Below, in pieces: positions 33,371-42,388 of a stretch of 64,000 bases of DNA. The translations under genes were made by a program, and so were the position numbers. Each line of letters starts with the position of its first letter. The first letter of the stretch is position 1. The stretch lies in the NCBI GenBank assembly GCA_004558145.1, contig SFDQ01000001.1:579473-643472 (forward strand), in the 5' to 3' direction. The DNA comes from Oscillospiraceae bacterium (GTDB taxonomy: Bacteria; Bacillota_A; Clostridia; Oscillospirales; Ruminococcaceae). Below the pieces are notes generated by a model that worked only from the letters and a program-made list of their open reading frames with translations, made no database searches and was not told the DNA's origin.

Positions 33371-34573
33371 TCAGCGCAGCATGTACTGTTTGAGGTCCTT
33401 CCGGGTCTTTATGTCCAGCTTGCGCATGGCTTCCGCGATGTGGGTCTTGACGGTGTTTGCCGAAATATTCAGGTGTTCCGCGATCTCCTGGGTGGTCCAG
33501 CCCCGGGCGGCCAGCATGGCGATGGCGAACTCGGTGGTGGTCAGATCGTCCGCCACGTCGTGCCCGGTGACCGGGTTGTGAACTCTTCGCCAGCCGGAAG
33601 AGAAGCGGTAGGTGATGTCGATGATCCTTTTGAAATCTTCCGGCCATTTCGGCTTGATGGCCGCCTCCAGCATGGCCCCCAGCAGGCCGTGGTGTTCGCC
33701 GAAGCCCTCGATCAGATCGTCCGGGCGGGCGATGTCCCAGGCGGCGAGAAGATGGGCCTGGGCGCGCTCGGTCTTTTTCAGGCTCATGTAGTCCATCACC
33801 GCCACCAGATGCAGGTAGATGGCGGAGATGGGGTAGCCGGCCGCGCCCATGGCCAGGGCGGCCTCCACGATGCCGGCGCTGATGGCGTATTCCTGTTTCA
33901 GATAGAGATAGTGGGCCTCCGCATACAGCGCGAAGGCCCGCACCCCGGGCGGCAGCAGCGGCAGGAATTCGTCGGTGGGGGGCATTTCCTCCGGCAGGGG
34001 CAGGTGCAGCAGCACCGCCGCCGCAAAGGCCACAAAGGCCTCGATGGCCCGTCCCGGCGCGGCGGCGCCGCCGCCGGCGGTCAGTGTGCTGCGTATCTCA
34101 TGCAGCGCCCGGCGGGCGTGGTCGATGCGGCCCATGGTCAGGCAGGAATAGGCAAAGATCCAGCAGGCGGAAAGCCGCACCCCCGCGTCCTTTGCCGTGA
34201 GATAGACCTGCGTTTCCTCCAGGGCCTTTTCCGCCTGGCCGCTGAAATAGTGATACTCCGCCAGGGCGATGTCCCGCGTGGGCCCCGCCTTCATCCCTTC
34301 AATGGCCTCCATGCAGTGCCCCGGCCGGAACGGGGTGTTCATCAGGGGCATGAAGCCGTGGAACAGCTCCGGCGCTTTTTGGGGGACGGCGGGCCCGGCC
34401 TTCTTTTTCTCCCTGCGGGGGTCGCCGGGCTTCCGGGCGTTTTCCGGGATGGCCCAGGAGCCGCCGAAGCGCTCCGCCCCGGGGATGCGCCCCTCGGCGC
34501 AGTACTGGTTGATGCGCCGCTGGGACACGCCCCATTTTTCCGCTGCTTCCCGAATGGAGAGATACCCTTCCAT
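33371..34573 (-). CDS. Two-headed regulator: N-terminal excisionase/MerR-type and C-terminal LuxR-type DNA-binding domains
   Basis: 400 residues. The N-terminus (about 4-45) is an excisionase/MerR-like winged helix (LSIREAAEKWGVSQRRINQY, then GRIPGAERFGGSWAIP). The middle is a helical, TPR-like sensor region of about 270 residues. The C-terminus (about 340-395) is a LuxR helix-turn-helix (GWTTQEIAEHLNISANTVKT). Such proteins are abundant in gut Clostridia and are poorly characterised. The ATG at 34573 follows AGAGGAGGTG. A near-perfect promoter precedes it. It lies upstream of the surface-protein gene on the same strand and may control it. Confidence 0.82.
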   Translation of the reverse strand: MEGYLSIREAAEKWGVSQRRINQYCAEGRIPGAERFGGSWAIPENARKPGDPRREKKKAGPAVPQKAPELFHGFMPLMNTPFRPGHCMEAIEGMKAGPTRDIALAEYHYFSGQAEKALEETQVYLTAKDAGVRLSACWIFAYSCLTMGRIDHARRALHEIRSTLTAGGGAAAPGRAIEAFVAFAAAVLLHLPLPEEMPPTDEFLPLLPPGVRAFALYAEAHYLYLKQEYAISAGIVEAALAMGAAGYPISAIYLHLVAVMDYMSLKKTERAQAHLLAAWDIARPDDLIEGFGEHHGLLGAMLEAAIKPKWPEDFKRIIDITYRFSSGWRRVHNPVTGHDVADDLTTTEFAIAMLAARGWTTQEIAEHLNISANTVKTHIAEAMRKLDIKTRKDLKQYMLR

Positions 34574-34619
34574 GACATCGCACCTCCTCTTGTGCCTGCC
34601 GGTGTTTTTCTCTATTTTC

Positions 34620-34648
34620 AGTATATACAGGTCTTCGCAGAGTTTCAA
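34620..34648 (-). promoter_or_regulatory. Promoter for the two-headed regulator
   Basis: TTGAAA (34648-34643), 17 bases, TATACT (34625-34620) on the minus strand. Confidence 0.8.
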
Positions 34649-34659
34649 ACAAAGGAACG

Positions 34660-34698
34660 AAAAAAGGGCGCCGATGTGTTCCATCAGCACCCTTTTTT
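34660..34698 (-). terminator. Rho-independent terminator
   Basis: GGGTGCTGATG/CATCGGCGCCC stem flanked by six T on either strand. It ends the CmpB-like gene on the minus strand and could work in both directions. Confidence 0.88.
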
Positions 34699-34703
34699 GG
34701 TTT

Positions 34704-35519
34704 TCAGCGGCGCAGCTTTTCCTCCAGCTCCGCCTTCAATGTCTCCAGCACCTCGCTGTGGCGCAGGTTGTGCATGCCGGGGAAGGCACGCAGCAGACGC
34801 CGCGCGCCGAAGAGCCGCCGGTCGGTGATGGCCGCCCGCAAAAGGTCCCGCCGCGCTTCCAGGTCGGCGATGCGCCCGGGCAGGGCCTGCCGGCCCTCGG
34901 CCAGCTTTTCGTCGGCGGCCAGGGCCGCGTCGCCCAGCTCTTTGCTCACCGCGTCGCTGCCGCGGCGCAGGGCCGCGCCCAGCTTTTCCAGCTCCCGCAG
35001 GTCCCGCTCCAGGCCTGCCAGAGTGACCAGCGTGGCCGCCAGGTCCGCCGCCAGCACCGCGCCGAAGACCCCCAGCAGCACCCAGCCCGCCGTGTGGGGC
35101 AGGCGGTCCACCAGCCGGGCGATGGGCGGGTGCAGCAGCCGCACCGCCGCCATGCCCCCCAGGCCCCAGGCCAGACTGAATTTCAAACAGATGTAGCCCC
35201 CGATGTTGAAGGGCTGGTCGGAGTAGTCCCACCAGCTGGTGTGGAAGGCCTTTTTCAGCACGAAGCCGGTGACCAGTTCCAGCGCGCTGGTGAGCACCAT
35301 GGAGCCGAGGAAGAGCAGCAGGGCGTTGCCCGCCAGCGGCTCCAGCACCAGCAGCACGATGCACATGCCCGTGCCGTAGATGGGGCAGACCGGCCCGTTC
35401 AGAAAGCCCCGGTTGACCCACTGGCCGGAGTTGACGGTGCAGAACACCACCTCCAGGCACCAGCCCAGGAAGGCGTAGATGAAAAAGTACCACAACAGCT
35501 GGTACAGGGTAAACGGCAT
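34704..35519 (-). CDS. CmpB-like (putative ABC-transporter type IV family) membrane protein
   Basis: 271 residues. The first about 155 residues carry four to five membrane helices with the family signature FLGWCLEVVFCTVNSGQWVN and GFLNGPVCPIYGTG. The remaining C-terminal part is a charged helical region (about 160-271), possibly coiled coil. Despite the Pfam name no transport activity is established for this family. ATG at 35519 is chosen because AAAGGAGCG lies just upstream; an earlier in-frame ATG (35549) precedes that site. Divergent from dinB. Confidence 0.8.
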   Translation of the reverse strand: MPFTLYQLLWYFFIYAFLGWCLEVVFCTVNSGQWVNRGFLNGPVCPIYGTGMCIVLLVLEPLAGNALLLFLGSMVLTSALELVTGFVLKKAFHTSWWDYSDQPFNIGGYICLKFSLAWGLGGMAAVRLLHPPIARLVDRLPHTAGWVLLGVFGAVLAADLAATLVTLAGLERDLRELEKLGAALRRGSDAVSKELGDAALAADEKLAEGRQALPGRIADLEARRDLLRAAITDRRLFGARRLLRAFPGMHNLRHSEVLETLKAELEEKLRR

Positions 35520-35547
35520 GGGATGCACGCTCCTTTCCATGGATGCC

Positions 35548-35556
35548 ATTATAGCA
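35548..35556 (-). promoter_or_regulatory. Extended -10 promoter for the CmpB-like gene
   Basis: TGCTATAAT on the minus strand, the same nonamer found at recG, the membrane sigma gene and the AlaX gene. Confidence 0.6.
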
Positions 35557-35571
35557 CAAGCGGGGGCGTTG

Positions 35572-35580
35572 TGGTATACT
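35572..35580 (+). promoter_or_regulatory. Extended -10 promoter for dinB
   Basis: TGGTATACT, 24 bases before the dinB start. No good -35 and no LexA box recognised. Confidence 0.5.
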
Positions 35581-35604
35581 GATTAGGCAAAGGGGGCGGG
35601 GAAG

Positions 35605-36873
35605 ATGGCCGAGCGATGGGTGCTGCACTGCGACTGCAACAGCTTTTACGCCAGCGTGGAGCTGCTCTCCCGGCCCGAACTGCGCCAAAAGCCGGTGGCG
35701 GTGTGCGGCGACCCGGCCAGCCGCCACGGCATCATCCTGGCGAAAAACGAGCCCGCCAAGGCCATGGGGGTCAAGACCGCCGAGGCCATCTGGCAGGCAA
35801 AGCGCAAATGCCCGGACCTTGTTCTGCTGGAGCCTCACCGGGAGCGGTATGTTCATTATTACAAGGTCATCAACGAGATCTACTGCCGCTTCACCGACCG
35901 GGTGGAGCCTTTCAGCATCGACGAGAGCTGGCTGGACGTGAGCGGCTCCTGGCAGCTGTTTGCCCAAAGCCCCAAGGCGCTGGCGGACCGGCTGCGGGCC
36001 GAGGTGCGCGGGGCCACCGGCCTGACCATCTCGGTGGGGGCCAGCTTCAACAAGGTGTTCGCAAAGCTGGGCAGCGACTACAAAAAGCCGGACGCCACCA
36101 CCCTTATCACCCGGGAAAACTTCCAGGACGTCCTCTGGCCGCTGCCGGCCCGGGACATGCTTTTCGTGGGGCGTTCGGCCGCCGAAAAGCTGGCGGGCAT
36201 GGGCATCTCCACCATCGGGGACCTGGCGGCGGCGGACGAAAAGGCGCTGGCGGCGGCCCTGGGCAAGCTGGGGCATACCTTAAGCCGCTACGCCCGGGGG
36301 CTGGACGACGCGCCGGTGCGCCTTTGGGGCGAAAAGGAGCCGGTGAAGAGCGTGGGCAGCGGGCGCACTTTCCCCCGGGACCTTGTCACCGCCGCCGAGG
36401 TGCACTCGGCGCTGTGGGCCCTCTCGGACGAGGTGGCCGCCCGCCTGCGCCGCCACGGCGTGTGGGCGGGGGCGGTGCAGCTGACGGTGCGGGACGCCTC
36501 CCTCAAGACCATCACCCGGCAGACGCGGCTGCCCATGAGCACCCATCTGGCCCGGGACCTGGCGGATGCCGCGTGGCGGCTGATGCAGGCCAACTGGCGG
36601 GAGGGCCAGCCGGTGCGGATGCTCACGGTGACGGCCCAGGCCATCACCGAGGAGCCGGCGGCGGTGCAGCAGAGCTTTTTTGAGGACGCGCCCCGGCCCG
36701 ACCCGAGGCGGGAAAAGCTGGAACAGAGCCTGGACGCCATCCGGGGCAAATACGGCAAGGGAGCCATCGGCGCGGGCAGCATTCTGCGCCGGGACCTGGG
36801 GCTGGGCCGCCTTTCCATGGAGGAAAAGGGCGGCGAAGACGAGGACGACGAGCGGGCGAAAGGCCCGTTATAA
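35605..36873 (+). CDS. dinB: DNA polymerase IV (Y-family translesion polymerase)
   Basis: 422 residues. Palm motifs HCDCNSFYASVE (catalytic Asp10) and PFSIDESWLDVSG (Asp and Glu of motif III) are intact. The thumb helix-hairpin-helix around LAGMGISTIGDLA and the little-finger domain follow. A clamp-binding peptide QQSFFED lies near the C-terminus, typical of polymerases that use the beta clamp. The family copies damaged DNA and can raise mutation rates. GGGGCGGGGAAG precedes the ATG. It lies 25 bp before a HAD phosphatase gene, probably cotranscribed. Confidence 0.94.
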   Translation: MAERWVLHCDCNSFYASVELLSRPELRQKPVAVCGDPASRHGIILAKNEPAKAMGVKTAEAIWQAKRKCPDLVLLEPHRERYVHYYKVINEIYCRFTDRVEPFSIDESWLDVSGSWQLFAQSPKALADRLRAEVRGATGLTISVGASFNKVFAKLGSDYKKPDATTLITRENFQDVLWPLPARDMLFVGRSAAEKLAGMGISTIGDLAAADEKALAAALGKLGHTLSRYARGLDDAPVRLWGEKEPVKSVGSGRTFPRDLVTAAEVHSALWALSDEVAARLRRHGVWAGAVQLTVRDASLKTITRQTRLPMSTHLARDLADAAWRLMQANWREGQPVRMLTVTAQAITEEPAAVQQSFFEDAPRPDPRREKLEQSLDAIRGKYGKGAIGAGSILRRDLGLGRLSMEEKGGEDEDDERAKGPL

Positions 36874-36898
36874 CAGAGCGGGAAAGGAAAGAAAACCT

Positions 36899-37549
36899 AT
36901 GATCGAAGCGGTTTTGTTTGACATGGACGGCCTGATGTTCGACACCGAGCGGCTGTGGACCGAGGCCTGGATGGCCACCGCCGAGGCCGAGGGCCTGCCG
37001 GTGAACCTGGACGTGGTGGTGGCCATGCGGGGCTGCAACCGGGCGGGCTGCAAGCGGGTGTGCCTGGAACGGCTGGGCCCGGACTTTGACTTTGACGACT
37101 ACCAGGCCAAGGCCCGGGTGGTGATGGACCGGCTGGTGGACGAGCACGACCTGCCCAAGAAGCCCGGTCTTGTGGAGCTTTTGAAAGAGCTGGAGCGCCG
37201 GGGCCTTCCGGCGGTGGTGTGCACCAGCACCCGCCGGGTCATCACCGAGGGCTATCTCAAGCGGGCGGGCATCGACGGCTATTTCAAGGGCCTTGTGTGC
37301 GGCGACGACGTGCAGCACGGCAAGCCCGACCCGGAGGTGTTCCTGAAGGGCGCGGCACTGGCGGGCAGGGCCCCGGAGCGCTGCATGGTGCTGGAGGACA
37401 GCCCCAACGGCATCCGCGCCGGCGCGGCGGCGGGCTGCAAGGCGGTGATGGTGCCCGACCTGATGGAGCCCACCGACGAGCTGCAAACTCTGACGGCGGC
37501 CATCGTGCCGGACCTGTTCGCCGTCATTCCCCTGTTGGACACCCTCTGA
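36899..37549 (+). CDS. HAD-superfamily phosphatase, beta-phosphoglucomutase-like
   Basis: 216 residues. Motif I FDMDGLMFDTE carries the nucleophile Asp and the acid/base Asp, motif II is CTSTRR, motif III is GKPDPEVFL, and motif IV is MVLEDSPNGIRAG. A helical cap lies after motif I. It resembles small phosphatases of sugar phosphates or nucleotides; the substrate is not predictable. Start at 36899 behind GGGAAAGGAAAG. It follows dinB closely and ends at a strong terminator. Confidence 0.9.
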   Translation: MIEAVLFDMDGLMFDTERLWTEAWMATAEAEGLPVNLDVVVAMRGCNRAGCKRVCLERLGPDFDFDDYQAKARVVMDRLVDEHDLPKKPGLVELLKELERRGLPAVVCTSTRRVITEGYLKRAGIDGYFKGLVCGDDVQHGKPDPEVFLKGAALAGRAPERCMVLEDSPNGIRAGAAAGCKAVMVPDLMEPTDELQTLTAAIVPDLFAVIPLLDTL

Positions 37550-37560
37550 GACGCATCCTG

Positions 37561-37597
37561 AAAGGGCCCGGGGCAAAACTGCCCCGGGCCCTTTTTT
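37561..37597 (+). terminator. Rho-independent terminator
   Basis: AAAGGGCCCGGGGC stem, AAAACT loop, complement, six T. Lies between the convergent HAD and LysR genes. Confidence 0.92.
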
Positions 37598-37606
37598 GCG
37601 CTTTTT

Positions 37607-38461
37607 TCAGCTGCCCTCTTTCCAAAAGCGGATGAAGCGGCGGGTGGCCAGGGTGGCCTGGGGCAGGCAGGCCAGCCCGATCTCCACCATCTGGGCCGGG
37701 GCAAGGGGAATGGCCCGGATGCCCTGCCGCTCGGGCAGGATCTGGGTCTCGTTGACCAGGGTCACCCCCAGCCCCGCCCGCACCATCTCGTGGGCAGCGT
37801 AGCGGTCGGAGGTGGTGAACTTGGTGTTGGGCTCCACCCCGAAGCGGGCCAGGATCTGGTTCGCGTCGGTCTCCTGGCTGGAGCAGATGTCGATGTAGGG
37901 CTCGGTGGCCAGCGCCTCGATGGGGAACATCTTTTCCCCGGCGAGGGGATGGCCCTCGCCCACCAGCACCATCATCCGGTCCTTGCGGAAGGGCATCCAG
38001 TCCAGCGGCTCGTCGCCCCGGCTCACAAGGCACAGGTCGATGCGCCGCTCCACCACCGCCTGGCGCAGCTCCCGGTTGTAGCCCCACAGAACGCTCACCT
38101 TGATGTTGGGATACCGCTCCACGAATTTGACCACCTGCTTCGTCAGCAGCGGATAGCTGGAACTGTAAGCGGTGCCGATGGTGAGGGAGCCTATCTCCAG
38201 GCCGTTCAGCTGGGCCACCTGCTGCTTGAGCTTTTCCTCCGCGTGGAGGAAGGCCCGCACGTCCGGCAGAAGCAGCCGGCACTCGTTGGTGGGGGTCACG
38301 CCCCGGTGGTGGCGCACCAGCAGCGGAAAGCCGATCTCCTCTTCCAGCGTGGTGATGATGCGGCTCACGCCGGAGGTGGTGTAGTTTGTCTGGGCCGCCA
38401 CCGCGGCCATGCTGCCGCTGTCCACGGCGTTCACCAGGATGCGCCATTTTTCAACGTTCAT
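37607..38461 (-). CDS. LysR-family transcriptional regulator
   Basis: 284 residues. N-terminal winged helix (WRILVNAVDSGSMAAVAAQT, then SGVSRIITTLEEEIG) and a periplasmic-binding-protein-like effector domain (GSLTIGTAYSSSYPLL onward). ATG at 38461 with GGAGGC upstream; longer in-frame starts (38482 and beyond) lack a site. Transcribed divergently from the transporter/SDR/amidohydrolase/BCCT operon 213 bp away, the classical arrangement for a LysR regulator of a catabolic operon. The effector is probably the substrate of that pathway. Confidence 0.9.
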   Translation of the reverse strand: MNVEKWRILVNAVDSGSMAAVAAQTNYTTSGVSRIITTLEEEIGFPLLVRHHRGVTPTNECRLLLPDVRAFLHAEEKLKQQVAQLNGLEIGSLTIGTAYSSSYPLLTKQVVKFVERYPNIKVSVLWGYNRELRQAVVERRIDLCLVSRGDEPLDWMPFRKDRMMVLVGEGHPLAGEKMFPIEALATEPYIDICSSQETDANQILARFGVEPNTKFTTSDRYAAHEMVRAGLGVTLVNETQILPERQGIRAIPLAPAQMVEIGLACLPQATLATRRFIRFWKEGS

Positions 38462-38674
38462 GTCTGCCTCCATCGTTGACATTTTCGCAACGCTACCTAT
38501 ATAAACCTTCACTTTACAAAAAGGATACCCCGTGGTTAAATGATTGTCAAGAGGAGTGCGTGAAGAATTTAACACCTCTGGAGAGTTCAAGGCGTGTCTG
38601 CCCGGCCGGGGCACGGCGTTCGCCCTCCTTGTCCGCCTGTTATCGCTGATCTGTTAAGGAGTGAGTCAACCGAT

Positions 38675-39958
38675 ATGAACAGCATGATTATCTGCCTGAT
38701 CATCTTTGCGGCTATGATCGTTCTGTTTTTCAACCGCAAGCTGCCCATGGCGTTCACCAGCCTGGGCGTTGTGGTGGCCCTGTTCGTGACCGGCTGCGTG
38801 GACGCCGAGACGGTGTTCGCCGGTTTCGGCAACAACAACGTGCTGACCATGGCCGGCATGTTCATCGTGGCCGCCGGCCTGTCCCGCACGCAGATGGTGA
38901 ACAACATCACCAAGCTGCTCTACAAGATCACCAAGGGTTCCTTCACCAAGGTGCTGGCGTCCTACATTCTGGTGATCTTCCTGCTGGGCCAGTTCGTGCC
39001 CAGCCTGCCCGCCCTGTTCGCCATGGTCTATCCGCTGGTGATGAACATGTGCAGCCAGCTGAAGGTGAGCCCCTCGAAGATGATGTACCCCATCGCCGTG
39101 ACGGTGGTGTCCACCTCCTTCGTCATCGAGCCCATCGGCCCCTACGCCGCCTGGTACGTCACCCAGAACGGCTACCTTGAGTCCTACGGCTGGACCGGCG
39201 AGATGCTGAGCATGTGGAACGAGACGATGGTGTTCCTGCCCACCGCCATCGTGACCCTGCTGCTGACCATCTTCGTGCTGCCCCGCATGATGCCCGACGA
39301 GCCCGACATCCCCCTGGCCGCCATCTCCGGCCCCAGCATCAGCGAGCAGGAGCCCCTGTCGCCGGTGCGTGAGGTCATCGGCTACGGCGTGTTCATCCTG
39401 GTGGTCATCGGCCTGATGCTGGGCCTGCCCTCCTGGGCTGTGACCATGGCCGGCGCCGCCGTCGTGACCCTGGCGGGCGTGCTCACCGAGCAGCAGGCCC
39501 TGGTGCGCATGAACATGAGCATGGTGCTGCTGTATGCGGGCGTCACCGTGATGGGCGAGGCGCTGAGCAACACCGGCGCCGCCCAGCTGCTGGGCGACGG
39601 CGCTGCGGCCCTGCTCAGCGGTGTGACCAACGGCTACGTCATCGGCGCGGTGTTCTACATCGTGTCCTTCCTGATGACTTCCTTCCTCTACAACCGCGCC
39701 ACCACCACCGTGCTCATCCCCATCCTCATCATCACCTGCAGCTCCATCGGCTGCGACCCCCGCGGCCCGGTCATCCTGTGCTCGCTGGCGTCCATGTCGT
39801 CCCTCATCACCCCCATGCCCAACCCGGTGGTGCCCATGGCCATGCAGGCCGGCGGCTACACCCAGAAGACCATCCTCAAGGTGGGCCTTGTGCCCGCGGT
39901 GGTCCGCGGCGTGGTGGGCGTGCTCATCGCCATGACCCTGTTCCCGGCGTTCGGCTGA
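38675..39958 (+). CDS. SLC13/ion-transporter superfamily permease (DASS/ArsB-like)
   Basis: 427 residues, about 11-12 membrane helices in two inverted halves. Re-entrant signatures include VVSTSFVIEPIGPYAAW and, in the second half, NRATTTVLIPILI with SLITPMPNPVVPMA. The superfamily imports di- and tricarboxylates, sulfate or related anions with sodium. Start ATG 38675 behind AAGGAGTGA. First gene of a LysR-controlled operon; the enzymes downstream suggest it imports an organic anion that is then degraded. Confidence 0.82.
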   Translation: MNSMIICLIIFAAMIVLFFNRKLPMAFTSLGVVVALFVTGCVDAETVFAGFGNNNVLTMAGMFIVAAGLSRTQMVNNITKLLYKITKGSFTKVLASYILVIFLLGQFVPSLPALFAMVYPLVMNMCSQLKVSPSKMMYPIAVTVVSTSFVIEPIGPYAAWYVTQNGYLESYGWTGEMLSMWNETMVFLPTAIVTLLLTIFVLPRMMPDEPDIPLAAISGPSISEQEPLSPVREVIGYGVFILVVIGLMLGLPSWAVTMAGAAVVTLAGVLTEQQALVRMNMSMVLLYAGVTVMGEALSNTGAAQLLGDGAAALLSGVTNGYVIGAVFYIVSFLMTSFLYNRATTTVLIPILIITCSSIGCDPRGPVILCSLASMSSLITPMPNPVVPMAMQAGGYTQKTILKVGLVPAVVRGVVGVLIAMTLFPAFG

Positions 39959-40007
39959 GCCGCCCGTTCATCCCCTTTTTCGATCACATCAAGGAGGCAA
40001 TGCTATC

Positions 40008-40784
40008 ATGAAGCGTTTTGAAAATAAAGTTGTGGCCATCACCGGCGGCGGTTCCGGCATGGGCCGCGTGTCCAGCGAGCTGTTCGCCCAGGAGGGCGCC
40101 ACCGTCTGCGTGGTGGACATCAACGGCGCCGCCGCCCAGCAGACCGTGGACAACATCCTGGCCGCCGGCGGCAAGGCCAAGGCCTACACCCTGGACATCA
40201 CCGACGCCCCCGCCATGGAGGCCTTCTTCAAGGACGTGGTGGACACCTTCGGCCGCATCGACGTCTACTTCACCATCGCCGGCATCAGCCCCATGGGCAC
40301 CGCCGTGACCACCAGCGTGGAGGACTTCCGCAAGGTGGTGGCGCTGGACATGGAGAGCGTGTTCCTGGGCTGCAAATACTCCATCCCCTACATGGAAAAG
40401 CAGGGCGGCGGCGTGATTCTGAACCTGGCCGGCACCTACGGCATCCGCCCCACCCCCAACAAGCTGGGCTACTCCGCCGCCAAGGCCGGCGCGCTGAGCA
40501 TCACCCGCTCGGTGGCCATCGACTTTGCCCGCAGCAACATCCGCTGCAACGCCATCTGCCCGGGCTTTGTGAACACCCCGCTGAACAACGGCTTTGAGGG
40601 CGAGGCCCGCCAGCGCTTCCTGGACACCTACCAGCCCGCGCCCTTTGAGATCCAGGCCCGCGACATCGCCGAGACGGCGCTGTTTCTGGCCAGCGACGAG
40701 GCCCGCGCCATCACCGGCCAGGCCATCGTGGTGGACGGCGGCACCGAGGCTTCGCTGTATCTGAACTACAAGCGGGCAAAATAA
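40008..40784 (+). CDS. Atypical short-chain dehydrogenase/reductase (SDR)
   Basis: 258 residues with a Rossmann fold. TGGGSGMGRV binds the dinucleotide, and VVDIN after the second strand favours NAD over NADP. The active-site YSAAK is present. Compared with classical SDRs the catalytic serine position (13 residues before the Tyr, in NLAGTYG) is Gly, the usual NAG is IAG, and the structural Asn is Asp (ALDMESVFLG). It may use Thr as a substitute or act on an unusual substrate. It ends with a conserved GQAIVVDGG. The site AAGGAGG lies upstream. Second gene of the LysR-linked operon. Confidence 0.88.
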   Translation: MKRFENKVVAITGGGSGMGRVSSELFAQEGATVCVVDINGAAAQQTVDNILAAGGKAKAYTLDITDAPAMEAFFKDVVDTFGRIDVYFTIAGISPMGTAVTTSVEDFRKVVALDMESVFLGCKYSIPYMEKQGGGVILNLAGTYGIRPTPNKLGYSAAKAGALSITRSVAIDFARSNIRCNAICPGFVNTPLNNGFEGEARQRFLDTYQPAPFEIQARDIAETALFLASDEARAITGQAIVVDGGTEASLYLNYKRAK

Positions 40785-40872
40785 ACCGCGCAAAACAAGC
40801 TTTGTCCGGCGCGCGGCGCATGCCGCCGCGCGCCTTTGCTGTTTCCGTTTTGGGAAAGGAGCGTAACATTCC

Positions 40873-42357
40873 ATGAAAGAGTTTATCGTTGTGCCCGGCT
40901 GCCTGTGGGACGGCGTCTCCGGCGCAGTGGCCGAGGACCGGGCCGTTCTGGTCCGGGACGGCGTGGTGCGCCGCATCGGCCCCAAGGCCGAACTGGTGAA
41001 GGAAGCCCCCGGCGCGCAGCTGCTGGAGGACGCGGACTGGCTGATGCTGCCCGCCTTCGTGAACGCCCATGACCACGGCCGCGGCATGTCGCCGGTGTCC
41101 TTCGGCACCCCCGACCAGGCGCTGGAGGTGTGGCTGCAGGACCTGAACAAGCTGCCCGCCATCCCCCACTACGACGCCTGCTTCTATGACGGCGTGCGCC
41201 TTGCCTCGGCGGGCGTGGGCACCGTGCTGCACGGCCACAACCCCAACAACTTCGGCGACATCTGCCAGGAGATGATCCAGGCGGCCCGGGGCTACCGGGA
41301 CGCGGGGGTGCGCAGCATCCTCTGCCCGCTGTATCTGGACCAGAACAAGCGCATCTACTACGACCGCGACAAGTTCATCGAGTCTCTGCCCGAGCCTCTG
41401 CGCACCAACTTCGCCGCCGGCATCCGCGACCGCATCATGACCATCGACGAGTATCTGGAGCTGGTGGAGCGCATCCAGGACGGCCTGCGCAAGGAGATCG
41501 ACGAGGGCTGGGTGGAGGTGCAGCTGCATCCCAACGGCGGCCAGTGGTGCAGCGACGAGGCGCTGCTGCGCATGAAGGAATACGCCCTGGCCCACGGCAT
41601 GTACATCCACCTGCACCTGCTGGAGACCCAGTATCAGGCGGAGTATGCCCGGCGCACCTGGGGCAAGAGCTTCATACAGCACTACCAGGACATCGGCTTT
41701 TTGGGGCCCTGGGTCTCCTTTGCCCACGCCGTCTGGCTGGACGAGGAAGACCTGCAGCTGATCGCCGCCTCCGGCGCCCATCTGGTGACCAACCCCTCCT
41801 CCAACCTGCGGCTGCGCAGCGGCGCGTTCAACATGCGCCGCGCCTGCGAGCTGGGCCTTGCCTGCGGCATCGGCCTGGACGGCTGCGCCTTTGACGACGA
41901 CCAGGACTATCTGCGGGAGATCCGCGTGGCCTGGCTGAACAACCGCCACAACGGCGTGGACGGCGGCGTGCCCTATCTGGACGTGCTGAAGATGGCCACC
42001 TCCCGGGGCGCCACCGAGGCCGCGCGGCGCCTGTCCCAGGGCGTTCTGAAGGAGGGCTGCAACGCCGACTTCGTCTGCGTCAGCCTGGAAAGCCTCACCC
42101 GCCCCTACACCGACCCGGGCCTTGACCCCCTGGCCATGCTGGTGCAGCGGGGCACCCGCGCCAGCGTGCGCATGACCTTTGTGAACGGCGAGCAGAGCTG
42201 GGGCGCCGACGAGGCGTTTTCCGGCAAGGAAAAGGCCGCCGAAGAGCGCATCTGCGCCTCCATCCGCAAGCTGCGGGCCGCCGACCCCGGCAAGCGGGAC
42301 AACGAGCCCCTGCTGAGCCGGGTGCACGATTTCTACGCCGCAAGCCTGCGCAAGTGA
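40873..42357 (+). CDS. Amidohydrolase-superfamily deaminase/hydrolase (ATZ/TRZ-like)
   Basis: 494 residues. Metal ligands of the ATZ/TRZ/cytosine-deaminase branch are all visible: NAHDHGRG (HxH), HLHLLETQ, SFAHAVWLDEED and the late aspartate in GIGLDGCAFDDD, plus NPSSNLRLRSG. These enzymes hydrolyse C-N bonds of guanidines, amidines, purines or triazines. GGAAAGGAGCG precedes the ATG. Third gene of the operon, between an SDR and a BCCT importer, so a nitrogen-containing zwitterionic compound is a plausible substrate. Confidence 0.88.
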   Translation: MKEFIVVPGCLWDGVSGAVAEDRAVLVRDGVVRRIGPKAELVKEAPGAQLLEDADWLMLPAFVNAHDHGRGMSPVSFGTPDQALEVWLQDLNKLPAIPHYDACFYDGVRLASAGVGTVLHGHNPNNFGDICQEMIQAARGYRDAGVRSILCPLYLDQNKRIYYDRDKFIESLPEPLRTNFAAGIRDRIMTIDEYLELVERIQDGLRKEIDEGWVEVQLHPNGGQWCSDEALLRMKEYALAHGMYIHLHLLETQYQAEYARRTWGKSFIQHYQDIGFLGPWVSFAHAVWLDEEDLQLIAASGAHLVTNPSSNLRLRSGAFNMRRACELGLACGIGLDGCAFDDDQDYLREIRVAWLNNRHNGVDGGVPYLDVLKMATSRGATEAARRLSQGVLKEGCNADFVCVSLESLTRPYTDPGLDPLAMLVQRGTRASVRMTFVNGEQSWGADEAFSGKEKAAEERICASIRKLRAADPGKRDNEPLLSRVHDFYAASLRK

Positions 42358-42388
42358 GCGCCTTGGGCCAAAGAGAGGGAATCGTGAT

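Noticed and set aside
30845..34828. Plus-strand open frame of over 1,300 codons opposite the surface-protein and regulator genes
   Set aside because: It mirrors the real genes' codons in a G+C-rich genome, with no ribosome site and no recognisable domain.
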